Of a DNA stretch of 64,000 nt, positions 27,265 through 35,746 are shown piece after piece. The stretch is from an uncultured Bacteroidota bacterium (lineage in GTDB: Bacteria > Bacteroidota > Bacteroidia > Bacteroidales > F082). A program made the position numbers and the translations under genes. The stretch covers positions 1-64,000 of the forward strand of contig CAJVXP010000009.1 of the NCBI GenBank assembly GCA_913009685.1. Direction: 5' to 3'. Each line of letters begins with the position of its first letter. The stretch's first letter is position 1. The notes beneath the pieces are model-generated. The model made no database searches, was not told the origin of the DNA, and was given only the letters and a program-made list of their open reading frames with translations.

Positions 27265-27310
27265 CACGCATTACAAACGCGCGCCGGTGATTCGGCGAAG
27301 GCAGGTACTT
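27265..27310. repeat. Degenerate TTACAAA palindrome plus inverted copy of the 6875 flank
   Basis: CACGCATT-ACA-AACGCGCG (27266-27284) is the TTTGTAA-core palindrome with mismatches in the arms. Immediately after it, GGCGAAGGCAGGTACTT (27294-27310) is a near-exact inverted copy of the left flank of the palindrome at 6875, tying the two repeat types together. Confidence 0.45.
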
Positions 27311-27326
27311 CAGGCTTAAGCAATAA

Positions 27327-27962
27327 TTATTCTTCCGGACAGGAATCTTTGTTGGTAAAATAAGCCAGTTTTTCCAGCTTGCTAATCATGTCATAGTTTT
27401 CCACATGAATTTCTTTTGGCACTTTAAGGTGTACAGAAGTAAAATTCAATATCCCCCTTACTCCCGAGTCGATAATGATTTTTGAAATATCACCGGCAAA
27501 AGAGGAAGGCACTGCCAGAACAGACAGTTCAATATTTTCCCTTCGCATAATCTCTTTCATTCGCGAAATATTATAGCATTTCACATCAGGAAATTGCATC
27601 CCCGGCTCTTTGTCTATGCGGAAGGTTGCCGCCACTTGCAGCATGGTATCCTGATAATTGAAATAGTCGGCTACAGCCCGGCCCAAATCACCAACACCCA
27701 CAAAAGCAACTTTCTGTACATAAACACAGTCGATGGCACGTCCGATACTTTTGATAAGTTCAGAAACATCATAACCTTTGTGAATATCACCGGAAAAGCC
27801 GATGAGCATCAGGTCGCGACGTACATGCACCGGATTAATTTTCAGCAAATGCGCCAGTTGGTGCGAATGGATATGTGTTTTATCTTCCGTCTTTAAATTA
27901 AGAAGGGTTCGCCGGTAATTGCTCAGCCGTTCTACAGTGTTGCCAGGTAAATTCTTTATCAT
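27327..27962 (-). CDS. rex: Redox-sensing transcriptional repressor Rex
   Basis: 211 aa from the Met at 27962. An N-terminal winged helix (VERLSNYRRTLLNL, KINPVHVRRDLMLIGFSG) binds DNA and a Rossmann domain (VAFVGVGDLGRAVADYF) senses the NADH/NAD+ ratio; NADH binding releases DNA in characterised homologues. The ORF-track start (28022) adds 20 residues atypical of the family. Two Rex-like operators occur in the hox/hyp promoter region about 6 kb away, making the hydrogenase a likely target. Confidence 0.92.
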   Translation of the reverse strand: MIKNLPGNTVERLSNYRRTLLNLKTEDKTHIHSHQLAHLLKINPVHVRRDLMLIGFSGDIHKGYDVSELIKSIGRAIDCVYVQKVAFVGVGDLGRAVADYFNYQDTMLQVAATFRIDKEPGMQFPDVKCYNISRMKEIMRRENIELSVLAVPSSFAGDISKIIIDSGVRGILNFTSVHLKVPKEIHVENYDMISKLEKLAYFTNKDSCPEE

Positions 27963-28333
27963 CGAAGTATGTATTCGTTTCTTAGTTTTTTGAGGGGCGC
28001 AATTTATAAATAATTCCAACATTAAAGCTAAGAATTCTGTCCCGGTTTTATATTGATTTGAAGATTGGGGGAAAACGGGGTCAGACCAAAATAAGATGCC
28101 GGCTTAAAAAGCAAAGGTCATATTTTCATTAAACCGGTAAACCATAATGAAAGAATTCTGAAACTGAAGCATATTTTCCGGTTAACACATTTGTCAAACA
28201 AGAATTTCATTTTCCCGGTTAAGCAATGGTTTTCAGTAAGGTTGTTTTAAATAACTTCTATCAAAAAAATCCGAAATGGAAACATCTTCTATCAAAGTTT
28301 TTTGTATATTGCACCATAAAATAAAGCTAAATC
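27963..28333. other. Divergent intergenic spacer upstream of rex
   Basis: About 370 bp, AT-rich, with no gene and no clear Rex box. Nothing else recognised. Confidence 0.4.
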
Positions 28334-28735
28334 ATGAAAAAATACATTTCATTATCAGTAAAATGTCCCTTTTGCGGAAAATCGCTCATGGATGGGGATG
28401 AGCTCCTTCATGGAGAGCCTACCATTAAACTGAATATTCAAACACGGGAAAGCAGAGGAATTATTCATCTGTGTTCCATTTACGAGTGTTTTGATTATAA
28501 AACAGAGGTGGCTCTTACCGAAAAGGAGGTTGTGGAATTTGTCTGTCCTCACTGCAATAAGGAGCTGAACACCAAAGATGTATGTCGCATTTGCCATGCT
28601 CCTATGGTTTCATTGCTTCTTAAAACAGGCGGAAGAGTAAGCCTGTGCTCACGAACAGGATGTGCCAATCACTATGTAGCTTTTGAGGATTTATCCACAG
28701 AGCTGCAAAAATTTTATGAAAAGTATGAGATTTAG
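28334..28735 (+). CDS. Small multi-zinc-ribbon protein of unknown function
   Basis: A 133-aa cytosolic protein with paired cysteines suited to two or three zinc ribbons: CPFC (residues 11-14), CSIYEC, CPHC, CRIC and CSRTGC. I do not recognise the family. The C-terminus (LSTELQKFYEKYEI) is helical. It is convergent with hypE, separated only by the ~160-bp palindromic element. A role near the hydrogenase (metal handling or regulation) is possible but only by proximity. Confidence 0.7.
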   Translation: MKKYISLSVKCPFCGKSLMDGDELLHGEPTIKLNIQTRESRGIIHLCSIYECFDYKTEVALTEKEVVEFVCPHCNKELNTKDVCRICHAPMVSLLLKTGGRVSLCSRTGCANHYVAFEDLSTELQKFYEKYEI

Positions 28736-28894
28736 GGTTTGTGAGGTAATAACCTAACTGTTTCGGCTCGTTCTTTTGCGCTTTTACTTTGTTGCAAAAG
28801 TTTTAAATAAACTGTGGCTATTCGCAACTTTTGCGCCTTGAAAAACCACAAAATTACTTCGTCGATTCCAGTCACGTTATTTCCTCACAAGCCC
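28735..28894. repeat. ~160-bp nested palindromic element, copy B
   Basis: Terminal inverted repeats of 26 bp (28735-28760 and 28869-28894) match at 22 of 26 positions; an inner stem GCAAAAGTT / AACTTTTGC sits inside. It fills exactly the gap between the stop codons of the zinc-ribbon gene and hypE. A related copy lies at 56118-56276 with the same length, inverted ends and internal blocks (CTYGTTCTTTTGC; CACAAAATWAC). It could be a MITE-like element and/or a bidirectional terminator. Confidence 0.7.
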
Positions 28895-29911
28895 TTAGCA
28901 AATTCGGGGTAATTGCTGCCCCGAAAGCATCTCAATCATTCTTTTGCCACCTACCGATGTGTTGAGCCAGGCTTTTCCGGGATGCTCGCTGGTTATCTCG
29001 CCAATAACAGCAGCTTGTTTACCCAGTGGATTAGCCTGCATGGCTTCGACGATTCGGTCTGCATCATTTGCTGCCACTACCATCACCAGTTTTCCTTCGT
29101 TTGCTACATAAAGCGGGTCGAAGCCCAGCAGTTCACACATTCCCCTCACCGAATCTTTCGGCACAAGTTTATCCTCATTTATCTGAATGCCGAAATCCTT
29201 TTTTCGCACCAGCTCGGACAATACCGTTCCGAGTCCTCCGCGGGTAGCATCGCGCATGAAGCGAATATTTTCCGAAACTTCCAACGCCTCTGCAATAAGT
29301 CCGTTCAAACAAGCACAATCCGACAAAACAGACGTTGAAATATTCATGTCATTTCGTGCCGCCATAATGGCCATGCCGTGCTCGGCAATTCCGCCGTTGA
29401 TAATGATTTTATCGCCTGCTTTTATGTTCTTTCCAGAGCTGATGGCCAACAAGTTATCGTCTATCTCCCCTACTCCGCTGGTATTGATGAAAATTTTATC
29501 GCATTTTCCTTTTTCCACTACCTTCGTGTCGCCGGTAGCGATGAAAACACCGGCCTTTTTGGCTTCTTCCGACATGCTTCTCACAATCTTTTCCAGCTCA
29601 TCAAGCGGAAATCCTTCTTCAAGGATAAATCCCACGCTCAGGTATTTGGGAACGGCCCCGGAAACGGCCAAATCGTTAACTGTTCCTGCAATAGCAAGCT
29701 TGCCAATGTTTCCGCCGGGAAAGAAAACCGGATCTACCACAAACGAATCAGTGGTAAATGCCAGATTTTGCCCATGTAACTTCAGAAGCGCCGAATCGCC
29801 CTGTTCGTGCAGGATAGGATTGTCGAAATAGCGAACAAACAAACTTTCAATTAATTCGTGGGTCATGCTGCCTCCGCTACCGTGTCCCATTAATATTTTA
29901 TCGTCTTTCAT
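28895..29911 (-). CDS. hypE: Hydrogenase maturation protein HypE
   Basis: A 338-aa PurM/AIR-synthase-fold enzyme. It dehydrates the carbamoyl group that HypF places on its C-terminal cysteine to a thiocyanate, the source of the Fe-bound cyanides. The start GHGSGGSMTHELIESLF and the ending LPRIC (the PRxC-type C-terminal cysteine) are diagnostic and separate it from SelD or ThiL. ATP-site motifs TDSFVVDPVFFPGGNIG and ATGDTKVVEKGKCD are present. Last gene of the leftward hypF-C-D-E operon. Confidence 0.96.
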   Translation of the reverse strand: MKDDKILMGHGSGGSMTHELIESLFVRYFDNPILHEQGDSALLKLHGQNLAFTTDSFVVDPVFFPGGNIGKLAIAGTVNDLAVSGAVPKYLSVGFILEEGFPLDELEKIVRSMSEEAKKAGVFIATGDTKVVEKGKCDKIFINTSGVGEIDDNLLAISSGKNIKAGDKIIINGGIAEHGMAIMAARNDMNISTSVLSDCACLNGLIAEALEVSENIRFMRDATRGGLGTVLSELVRKKDFGIQINEDKLVPKDSVRGMCELLGFDPLYVANEGKLVMVVAANDADRIVEAMQANPLGKQAAVIGEITSEHPGKAWLNTSVGGKRMIEMLSGQQLPRIC

Positions 29912-30066
29912 GATTATTTCTTATTATTTTTTTATGATTACTCTAAATTTCCAGGCCTCAGGTCAATTTGTATGAGAGAATATGAATATTCGCCGTGTGT
30001 TTTGTAGTTTATACTACATTTAACAAAGAACCAATTTCCGATTTCCAACCAATGACGCCGGAGCAC

Positions 30067-31149
30067 CTAACGATTATATAAATAGTACGCCTGGCAGGCT
30101 CCTTCGCTGGACACCATGCAGCTTCCCACCGGATCGCGGGGCGTACAGACTTTGCCAAACAGCCGGCAATCTTTCGGCTTTTTTAATCCCTTCAGCACTT
30201 CCCCGCAAATACATCCTTTTGGCTCACGCAAAGGCACCATTCCGTCTGCGCTGATGTTTACTTCCGCATCGTGAGCGGAATATTTGGATCTTAATTTCAA
30301 GCCACTCTCTTTTAGAACTCCCAAACCACGCCACCAGTCATCGGCAGGTTCAAAAACTTCATTCATCATCTGCTGTGCTTTTACATTTCCCTCCGGTTTT
30401 ACTGCTCGTTTATACTGAATCTCCACACGGGTATTTCCGGTTTCAATTTGTTTTATCAACATCAAAATCGACTGCATAAGATCGACCGGCTCAAAGCCAC
30501 TGATAACTACTCCAAGTCCGTATTTTGCAGGAATTCCCTCGTAGATTTTCATTCCGGTTATGGTACTCACATGGCCGGGACCGATGTAACCGTTAATCTT
30601 AACTCCTTCATCAATCAGTGCAGACATGGCAGGCGGCATAACTTTGTGAGCGCTGAATACAAAGAAGTTTGTTAGCTTTTCTCTGTATGCCTGCAAGATC
30701 GCTACTGCTGATCCCGGCGCTGTGGTTTCAAAGCCTATACCAAGAAAAACAATTTTCTTCTGCGGATGCTCACGGGCTATCTGCAAGGCATCCATAACAG
30801 AGTAAACCACCCGGATTTGCGCTCCGCCGGCATGCTCCTTTTCCAGAGAACTTTCCGAACCGGGAACGCGAATCAGATCGCCATAAGTAGCAATGATCAC
30901 ATCCTTTTGTTGACTGTATGCTATCGCTTTGTCGATATAAGAACGACTTGTTACACACACCGGACATCCCGGACCCGATATCAGCTCAACTGTGCCGGGC
31001 AGCAATGCCGGGATACCAAATTTTTGTATTGACATGGTATGACCTCCGCACACCTCCATGAGTTTAACCGGTTGTGTGGAAGCTTTCCTAATCTCCTGTG
31101 CAAGCGCCTGCACCACCTTCCTGTCTCTGAATTCATCAATATATTTCAT
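30067..31149 (-). CDS. hypD: Hydrogenase maturation protein HypD
   Basis: A 360-aa iron-sulfur scaffold on which the Fe(CN)2CO unit is assembled with HypC. Cysteine motifs LMEVCGGHTMSI and ISGPGCPVCVT, the GFETTAP motif, and a C-terminal cluster (GCICGEVLKGLKKP..CRLFGKVCTP) binding a [4Fe-4S] cluster are all present. Its start overlaps the hypC stop by 4 bp. Complete and normal in length. Confidence 0.97.
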   Translation of the reverse strand: MKYIDEFRDRKVVQALAQEIRKASTQPVKLMEVCGGHTMSIQKFGIPALLPGTVELISGPGCPVCVTSRSYIDKAIAYSQQKDVIIATYGDLIRVPGSESSLEKEHAGGAQIRVVYSVMDALQIAREHPQKKIVFLGIGFETTAPGSAVAILQAYREKLTNFFVFSAHKVMPPAMSALIDEGVKINGYIGPGHVSTITGMKIYEGIPAKYGLGVVISGFEPVDLMQSILMLIKQIETGNTRVEIQYKRAVKPEGNVKAQQMMNEVFEPADDWWRGLGVLKESGLKLRSKYSAHDAEVNISADGMVPLREPKGCICGEVLKGLKKPKDCRLFGKVCTPRDPVGSCMVSSEGACQAYYLYNR

Positions 31150-31415
31150 ATCAGCCTTTGGTTTTTTTCATTTTCTTCACGATCCATTTCCTCATTGAGC
31201 TTTTTAAAATCTGCGAAAGCCTCTAAACTTGCCTCCGCCTCATCTTTATCCAGTTTCTGAATAGCAAAACCGGTGTGAATCAACACATAATCACCGGGTT
31301 CCAGTTCCTCCACTGACAACATCATTAAATTGGCCTCATACGTTGAGCCTCCCACAGAACAGACCGCTGTCTCTCCATTAATTTTTTCAATTTTTGCCGG
31401 AATACTTAAGCACAT
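31146..31415 (-). CDS. hypC: Hydrogenase maturation chaperone HypC
   Basis: An 89-aa chaperone starting MCLSIPAKIEKI; Cys2 is the essential residue that carries the Fe(CN)2CO moiety and binds the large subunit precursor. The small beta-barrel (GDYVLIHTGFAIQKLD) is typical, with a charged C-terminal tail. It is sandwiched between hypF and hypD. Confidence 0.97.
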   Translation of the reverse strand: MCLSIPAKIEKINGETAVCSVGGSTYEANLMMLSVEELEPGDYVLIHTGFAIQKLDKDEAEASLEAFADFKKLNEEMDREENEKNQRLI

Positions 31416-31448
31416 ATTTTTTTGTTTTTATGATTTTCTACTTGATTT

Positions 31449-33728
31449 TCAATATTTTATGGATTTTCCCGTTTCCCGCCTCCGGGCTGCAATAGCGAGT
31501 TGTCCCAGCGCGATACCGCCATCGTTTGAAGGAACCTGCTCTTGGCTGTAAACTTCAAAGCCCTTTTTACGCAGCAAAATTTCTGTATTCTTTAACAGGA
31601 TTTTATTTTGAAAACTACCTCCTGAAAGTATTACTTTTTTCAAACCCGTTGTCACCGACAGTTTTTCCACGATCTTTTCGACAACCGTCACAACCGTATT
31701 ATGAAACTTTGCAGAAATTACAGACGAAGATTTTCCGTTTTCCAGATCATCTATCAAACCCGAAAACATTGGTTTAAAAGAGATTTGATCTTCCTGAATA
31801 GTAAACGGATAGCTGTCCCGAACATTTTCAGCGGCTACTGATTCGAGTCTCATGGGCGCTTCGGCATGATAAGAAGCTTCGGTGCAAACACCGGTAAGTG
31901 CTGATACGGCATCAAAAAGTCGCCCTGCACTGCTGGTTTCGGGACAATTTATTCTGTTTTTCAGCATAATCAAAACCATGTCGAAAGCTTCCTGCTCCAC
32001 ATAAGGGAAGAGCTCCCCTTGCATTTTCCGCAAAAAATCCTCACCAAAATAGTGATAAAGAGAGGAAACGGCCATTCGCCAGGGTTGCCGGATGGTCAAA
32101 TCCCCACCTGGTTGTAAAATATTTTCAAAATGAAACGGCCTTTCAAAATCTATCAGGTCGCAAATTAAAAATTCACCACCCCATATTTTCCCATCGGTAC
32201 CGAGTCCGGTTCCATCAAAGCTAACCCCTATTACTTTTTCATCAAGGTTATGCTCTGCCATACAGGAGGCTATGTGCGCATGATGATGCTGGATGAGTTC
32301 TATAGGCATCCCTGTTTCCATAGCGAATTTTGTAGAAAAATAATCCGGATGTAAATCGGCCGCTGCCAGAGAGGGCTTAAAGCGAAACAAATGCCGGAAT
32401 CGTTGAAAGGATTCGGTATAAAAATCAAGAGTTTCCGGATTTTTCAGATCACCAATATACTGACTCAGTAAAACTTTATTCCCTTTTCCGACGGCAAAAC
32501 AGTTCACCAATTCCGCACCTGCGGCAAAAAGCCCTTCCGTATTATGGCTGAGGGTTATTGACGCCGGCACATAAGCACGCGAACGTCTGATAACCCGCTC
32601 CTTTCCGTTCACCACCATACAAACCGAGTCGTCCAACCGGTTATAAATTTCGCGGTTGTAAGTGAGGACGTCATCTGCAATGCCGGCAAACTTCTCCACT
32701 GCCTTTTCATTATCAATAATAACCGGTTCGCCCGACAAATTTCCGCTGGTCATCACCAAAGCAGGGGTGCGTAATTTTTCAAAAAGCTGATAATGGAAAG
32801 GCATGTAAGGCAGCATGGCCCCCACGGTATTAAGCCCGTTGCTGACGGAGAAGGGCATCGGCTTCTTCTCCCGCAGCAGCACTATGGGACGGCGCCAGCT
32901 TTGCAGCAATTTTTCTTCTTCAGTATTTACATGTAGATAATTTCTCACCGTTTCCACATTGGCAAACATAACGGCCAGAGGTTTCCCCTCTCTGTTTTTT
33001 TTCAAACGTAACAGGCGAATGGTATCTTCATTGAAAGCATTACAGCTCAAATGGAAACCACCCAACCCTTTCATAGCCAATATTTTTCCCCCGTCCAGCA
33101 AGCGGACAACCTTTTTCAAAATGGTTTCAAAATCATCAAGGATTTCTCCATTGGACAAATGCAGCGAATATCTTGGACCACAGTGGTTGCAAGCTACCGG
33201 TTGGGCATGAAAACGCCTGTCAGGCACATCGGTGTATTCCGAATGGCAGGTATCGCACATTTTAAACGGTGCCATGGTAGTATTGTGCCGATCGTAGGGC
33301 AATACCTTTATTATACTAAACCGGGGGCCACAGTGCGTGCAATTTGTAAAAGGATAATCTATCCGGTGCGGTTGGCTTTTCATATCTTCCAGGCAGTCAT
33401 CACAAACCGCAATGTCAGGACTCACCTCTGTTATTTCATTGGAATAAGAATGACTTGGAAGAATGGAAAAGTTCTCGAAACCTGTTATTGGTTCCACCTT
33501 AATATTTATTGCGGCAATTTTAGAAGCCACAGGAGCCTCCGCTTTCATCGCCTTTATAAATTGTTGAAGATGGTTTCGGTTTCCCTCGGCCTGTACCAAA
33601 ACACCCTCGTTGTTGTTCTCCACATTTCCACGGATGGAGTGCCTTTTGGCCAGTTTATAAATAAAAGGGCGAAAGCCTACACCCTGCACCAGCCCTTTAA
33701 TCTCTATCTTATAAGCCTCAACAATCAT
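31449..33728 (-). CDS. hypF: Carbamoyltransferase HypF
   Basis: 759 aa from ATG at 33728; the ORF-track start (33734) is a GTG inside the likely ribosome-binding purine stretch. Domains in order: acylphosphatase-like (GLVQGVGFRPFIYKLA), two zinc fingers (CDDCLEDM..CTHCGPRFSI and CDTCHSEY..CNHCGPRYSL), a YrdC-like domain (KGLGGFHLSC..REGKPLAVMF), and a Kae1-like carbamoyltransferase (HHHAHIASCMAEH, GVSFDGTGLGTDG). It transfers carbamoyl phosphate to HypE for cyanide ligand synthesis. First gene of the leftward operon. Confidence 0.96.
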   Translation of the reverse strand: MIVEAYKIEIKGLVQGVGFRPFIYKLAKRHSIRGNVENNNEGVLVQAEGNRNHLQQFIKAMKAEAPVASKIAAINIKVEPITGFENFSILPSHSYSNEITEVSPDIAVCDDCLEDMKSQPHRIDYPFTNCTHCGPRFSIIKVLPYDRHNTTMAPFKMCDTCHSEYTDVPDRRFHAQPVACNHCGPRYSLHLSNGEILDDFETILKKVVRLLDGGKILAMKGLGGFHLSCNAFNEDTIRLLRLKKNREGKPLAVMFANVETVRNYLHVNTEEEKLLQSWRRPIVLLREKKPMPFSVSNGLNTVGAMLPYMPFHYQLFEKLRTPALVMTSGNLSGEPVIIDNEKAVEKFAGIADDVLTYNREIYNRLDDSVCMVVNGKERVIRRSRAYVPASITLSHNTEGLFAAGAELVNCFAVGKGNKVLLSQYIGDLKNPETLDFYTESFQRFRHLFRFKPSLAAADLHPDYFSTKFAMETGMPIELIQHHHAHIASCMAEHNLDEKVIGVSFDGTGLGTDGKIWGGEFLICDLIDFERPFHFENILQPGGDLTIRQPWRMAVSSLYHYFGEDFLRKMQGELFPYVEQEAFDMVLIMLKNRINCPETSSAGRLFDAVSALTGVCTEASYHAEAPMRLESVAAENVRDSYPFTIQEDQISFKPMFSGLIDDLENGKSSSVISAKFHNTVVTVVEKIVEKLSVTTGLKKVILSGGSFQNKILLKNTEILLRKKGFEVYSQEQVPSNDGGIALGQLAIAARRRETGKSIKY

Positions 33729-33766
33729 TCCCACTTTCTAATTTATAACCATTTTAAATTCCGTAC

Positions 33767-33784
33767 CTGTGATTTATTTCACGA
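33767..33784. promoter_or_regulatory. Rex-like operator 1
   Basis: CTGTGATTTATTTCACGA matches the Rex consensus TTGTGAA-N4-TTCACAA at 11 of 14 informative positions. It lies about 10 bp upstream of the hoxF -7 box, in the -33 region. Confidence 0.6.
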
Positions 33785-33793
33785 ATAAATTTA

Positions 33794-33801
33794 TACTTTT
33801 G
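33794..33801 (+). promoter_or_regulatory. -7 box (TACTTTTG) of the hox operon
   Basis: Exact TAnnTTTG match 46 bp before the hoxF ATG, sitting between two Rex-like operators. Confidence 0.6.
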
Positions 33802-33819
33802 CTGTGAATTTTTTAACAG
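33802..33819. promoter_or_regulatory. Rex-like operator 2
   Basis: CTGTGAATTTTTTAACAG matches TTGTGAA-N4-TTCACAA at 11 of 14 informative positions and is itself a near palindrome. It abuts the hoxF -7 box and covers the predicted start of transcription in both directions. Confidence 0.65.
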
Positions 33820-33821
33820 GG

Positions 33822-33829
33822 CAAAAATA
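33822..33829 (-). promoter_or_regulatory. -7 box (TATTTTTG) candidate for the hyp operon
   Basis: On the minus strand this is an exact TAnnTTTG. The resulting transcript would start inside Rex-like operator 2 and carry a leader of roughly 85-90 nt before hypF. Confidence 0.45.
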
Positions 33830-33846
33830 ATACAAATTAATAATCT

Positions 33847-35733
33847 ATGGCAGAAAAATCGAAAATAAATCAGTTGCTGGCTCAATTTGGTTACGACAAA
33901 ACCAGATTGATGGATATCTTATTATCAATCAATGAAATGCAAGGGTTTGTAGGGCAAGAAGACATGCAAAACATATCAGACTCCTTAGGTATTTCAATGG
34001 CTCAGGTGCAGGAAACCCTTTCTTTCTATCATTTTCTCTCCCAAAAGCCACGCGGAAAGTATAATATTTATCTTGACAGCAGTATAATAGCCTTTATGAA
34101 CGGCAGAGAAGCCGTAAAAGAGGCTTTTGAAAAATATTGCGGAATATCGTTTGGAGAAGTGTCTGATGATGGTCTTTTCGGACTGTTTAACACATCCTGT
34201 ATCGGGATGAACGATCAGGAACCGGCCGCCATTATAAACGATAAAGTTTTCACAAACCTTACTCCCTATCGTGTTATGAATCTTGTGGAGGGAATGCGTG
34301 CCGGGAAGCACATAGACGATTTGGTATATGAAGACTATGGTAATGGTAACAATTCCGACCCTGATGTAAGGGCGATGGTCAACAATCATATCAGAAAGAA
34401 ATCTATCATTCTGAAAAATGATTATGAGCCCTATAGCCTTTTAAAATCAAAGTTAAAAGACTACAGTCCGGAAGAGGTCATTAGTGAAATTGAAGCCTCT
34501 AATCTGCGAGGACGCGGTGGAGCAGGCTTCCCCACGGGTCTGAAATGGCGTTTTGGTCGTCGCACGGAAGGGAAACACCGGGTGATCATTTGTAATGCCG
34601 ATGAAGGCGAACCCGGCACTTTCAAAGACCGCGTAATGCTAACTGAGTATCAGGAACTGGTGTTTGAAGGCATGGTTGTAGCAGCTTATGCAACAGGTGC
34701 TGACATCGGTCTGCTCTATTTACGCTATGAGTACAAGTATCTGCTCCGGTTTTTAAATCGCAAACTCGCCAAAATGCGTGAAGATCATTTCCTCGGAAAA
34801 AATATTGCCGGCGTGAAAGATTTCAATTTCGACATACGTATTCAATTAGGTGCAGGAGCCTACGTCTGTGGCGAAGAGTCAGCGCTGATTGAATCGTTGG
34901 AAGGCAAGCGGGGCGAACCACGCGACAAACCACCGTTCCCCGTCGAAAAGGGTTATCTTGGCTATCCGACAATTGTAAACAATGTGGAAACCCTTGCTAC
35001 CGCAGTAAAAATACTGCATCACGGAGCCGAATGGTATTCAAACTTCGGAACCAAAGATTCGCTTGGAACCAAATTGCTCAGTATTTCGGGCGACTGTCGT
35101 TATCCGGGCATTTACGAAGTGGAATGGGGAACAAGTATCCGCGAAATCCTGGCCATGAGCGGCGCTGACGATGTGCAAGCCATCCAGGTGGGTGGCCCTT
35201 CGGGTATGCTTATCGGCTTGAAAGACATTAACAATCTGGATAACAGCGAGCTGATGAAATGGTATAAACCTTCGGGTATGATGATTGCGGAGAAATTTTT
35301 CGACCGGAGGCTTAGCTATTCAGACCTCCCTACCGGAGGTTCTATCATTATTTTTAACAACAGCCGTAATTTGCTTAGAGAAGTCGTTATGAACTTCATG
35401 GACTTTTTCATTGAAGAATCCTGCGGTTCCTGCTCCACCTGCCGCAATATGCCGTTGCTGATGAAAAATAAATTGCAAAAGATTCTGGATGGACATGGTA
35501 TCAGAAAAGACATCTACGACCTTCTCAACTGGGGGAAAGTGCTGAAAGCCAGTCGCTGCGGATTAGGACAAGCAGCAGGCAATCCGATTCTTTCTTCTGT
35601 TTTTCATTTCAGGCATTTATACGAGCAACGTATTCAAAGTCTTACCAGTTTCGACAGTGGATTTGATCTGGGAAAGGCAACGGCCACATCAAGTGAATTT
35701 GTAAATAAAAAACCGGCATTTCATCATTTTTAA
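33847..35733 (+). CDS. hoxF: NAD-reducing hydrogenase diaphorase subunit HoxF (NuoE-NuoF fusion)
   Basis: A 628-aa flavoprotein that exchanges electrons with NAD(H). Residues ~1-150 are a NuoE-like thioredoxin-fold domain; the rest is NuoF-like with the glycine-rich NADH/FMN site (LRGRGGAGFPTGLKW, NADEGEPGTFKDR, CGEESALIESLEGKRG) and a C-terminal [4Fe-4S] motif (ESCGSCSTC...SRCGLGQ). The NuoE-like part keeps only one of four cluster cysteines (TSCIGMNDQEP), as I recall for Ralstonia-type HoxF, so its [2Fe-2S] is probably absent. First gene of the rightward operon. Confidence 0.95.
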   Translation: MAEKSKINQLLAQFGYDKTRLMDILLSINEMQGFVGQEDMQNISDSLGISMAQVQETLSFYHFLSQKPRGKYNIYLDSSIIAFMNGREAVKEAFEKYCGISFGEVSDDGLFGLFNTSCIGMNDQEPAAIINDKVFTNLTPYRVMNLVEGMRAGKHIDDLVYEDYGNGNNSDPDVRAMVNNHIRKKSIILKNDYEPYSLLKSKLKDYSPEEVISEIEASNLRGRGGAGFPTGLKWRFGRRTEGKHRVIICNADEGEPGTFKDRVMLTEYQELVFEGMVVAAYATGADIGLLYLRYEYKYLLRFLNRKLAKMREDHFLGKNIAGVKDFNFDIRIQLGAGAYVCGEESALIESLEGKRGEPRDKPPFPVEKGYLGYPTIVNNVETLATAVKILHHGAEWYSNFGTKDSLGTKLLSISGDCRYPGIYEVEWGTSIREILAMSGADDVQAIQVGGPSGMLIGLKDINNLDNSELMKWYKPSGMMIAEKFFDRRLSYSDLPTGGSIIIFNNSRNLLREVVMNFMDFFIEESCGSCSTCRNMPLLMKNKLQKILDGHGIRKDIYDLLNWGKVLKASRCGLGQAAGNPILSSVFHFRHLYEQRIQSLTSFDSGFDLGKATATSSEFVNKKPAFHHF

Positions 35734-35746
35734 AGTATTTCAGATA

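Noticed and set aside
27963-28333. Rex autoregulatory site upstream of rex
   Set aside because: No sequence close to TTGTGAA-N4-TTCACAA was found there.
28895-29911. SelD/ThiL-like selenophosphate or thiamine kinase assignment
   Set aside because: The fold is shared, but the C-terminal LPRIC and position in a hypF-C-D operon identify HypE.
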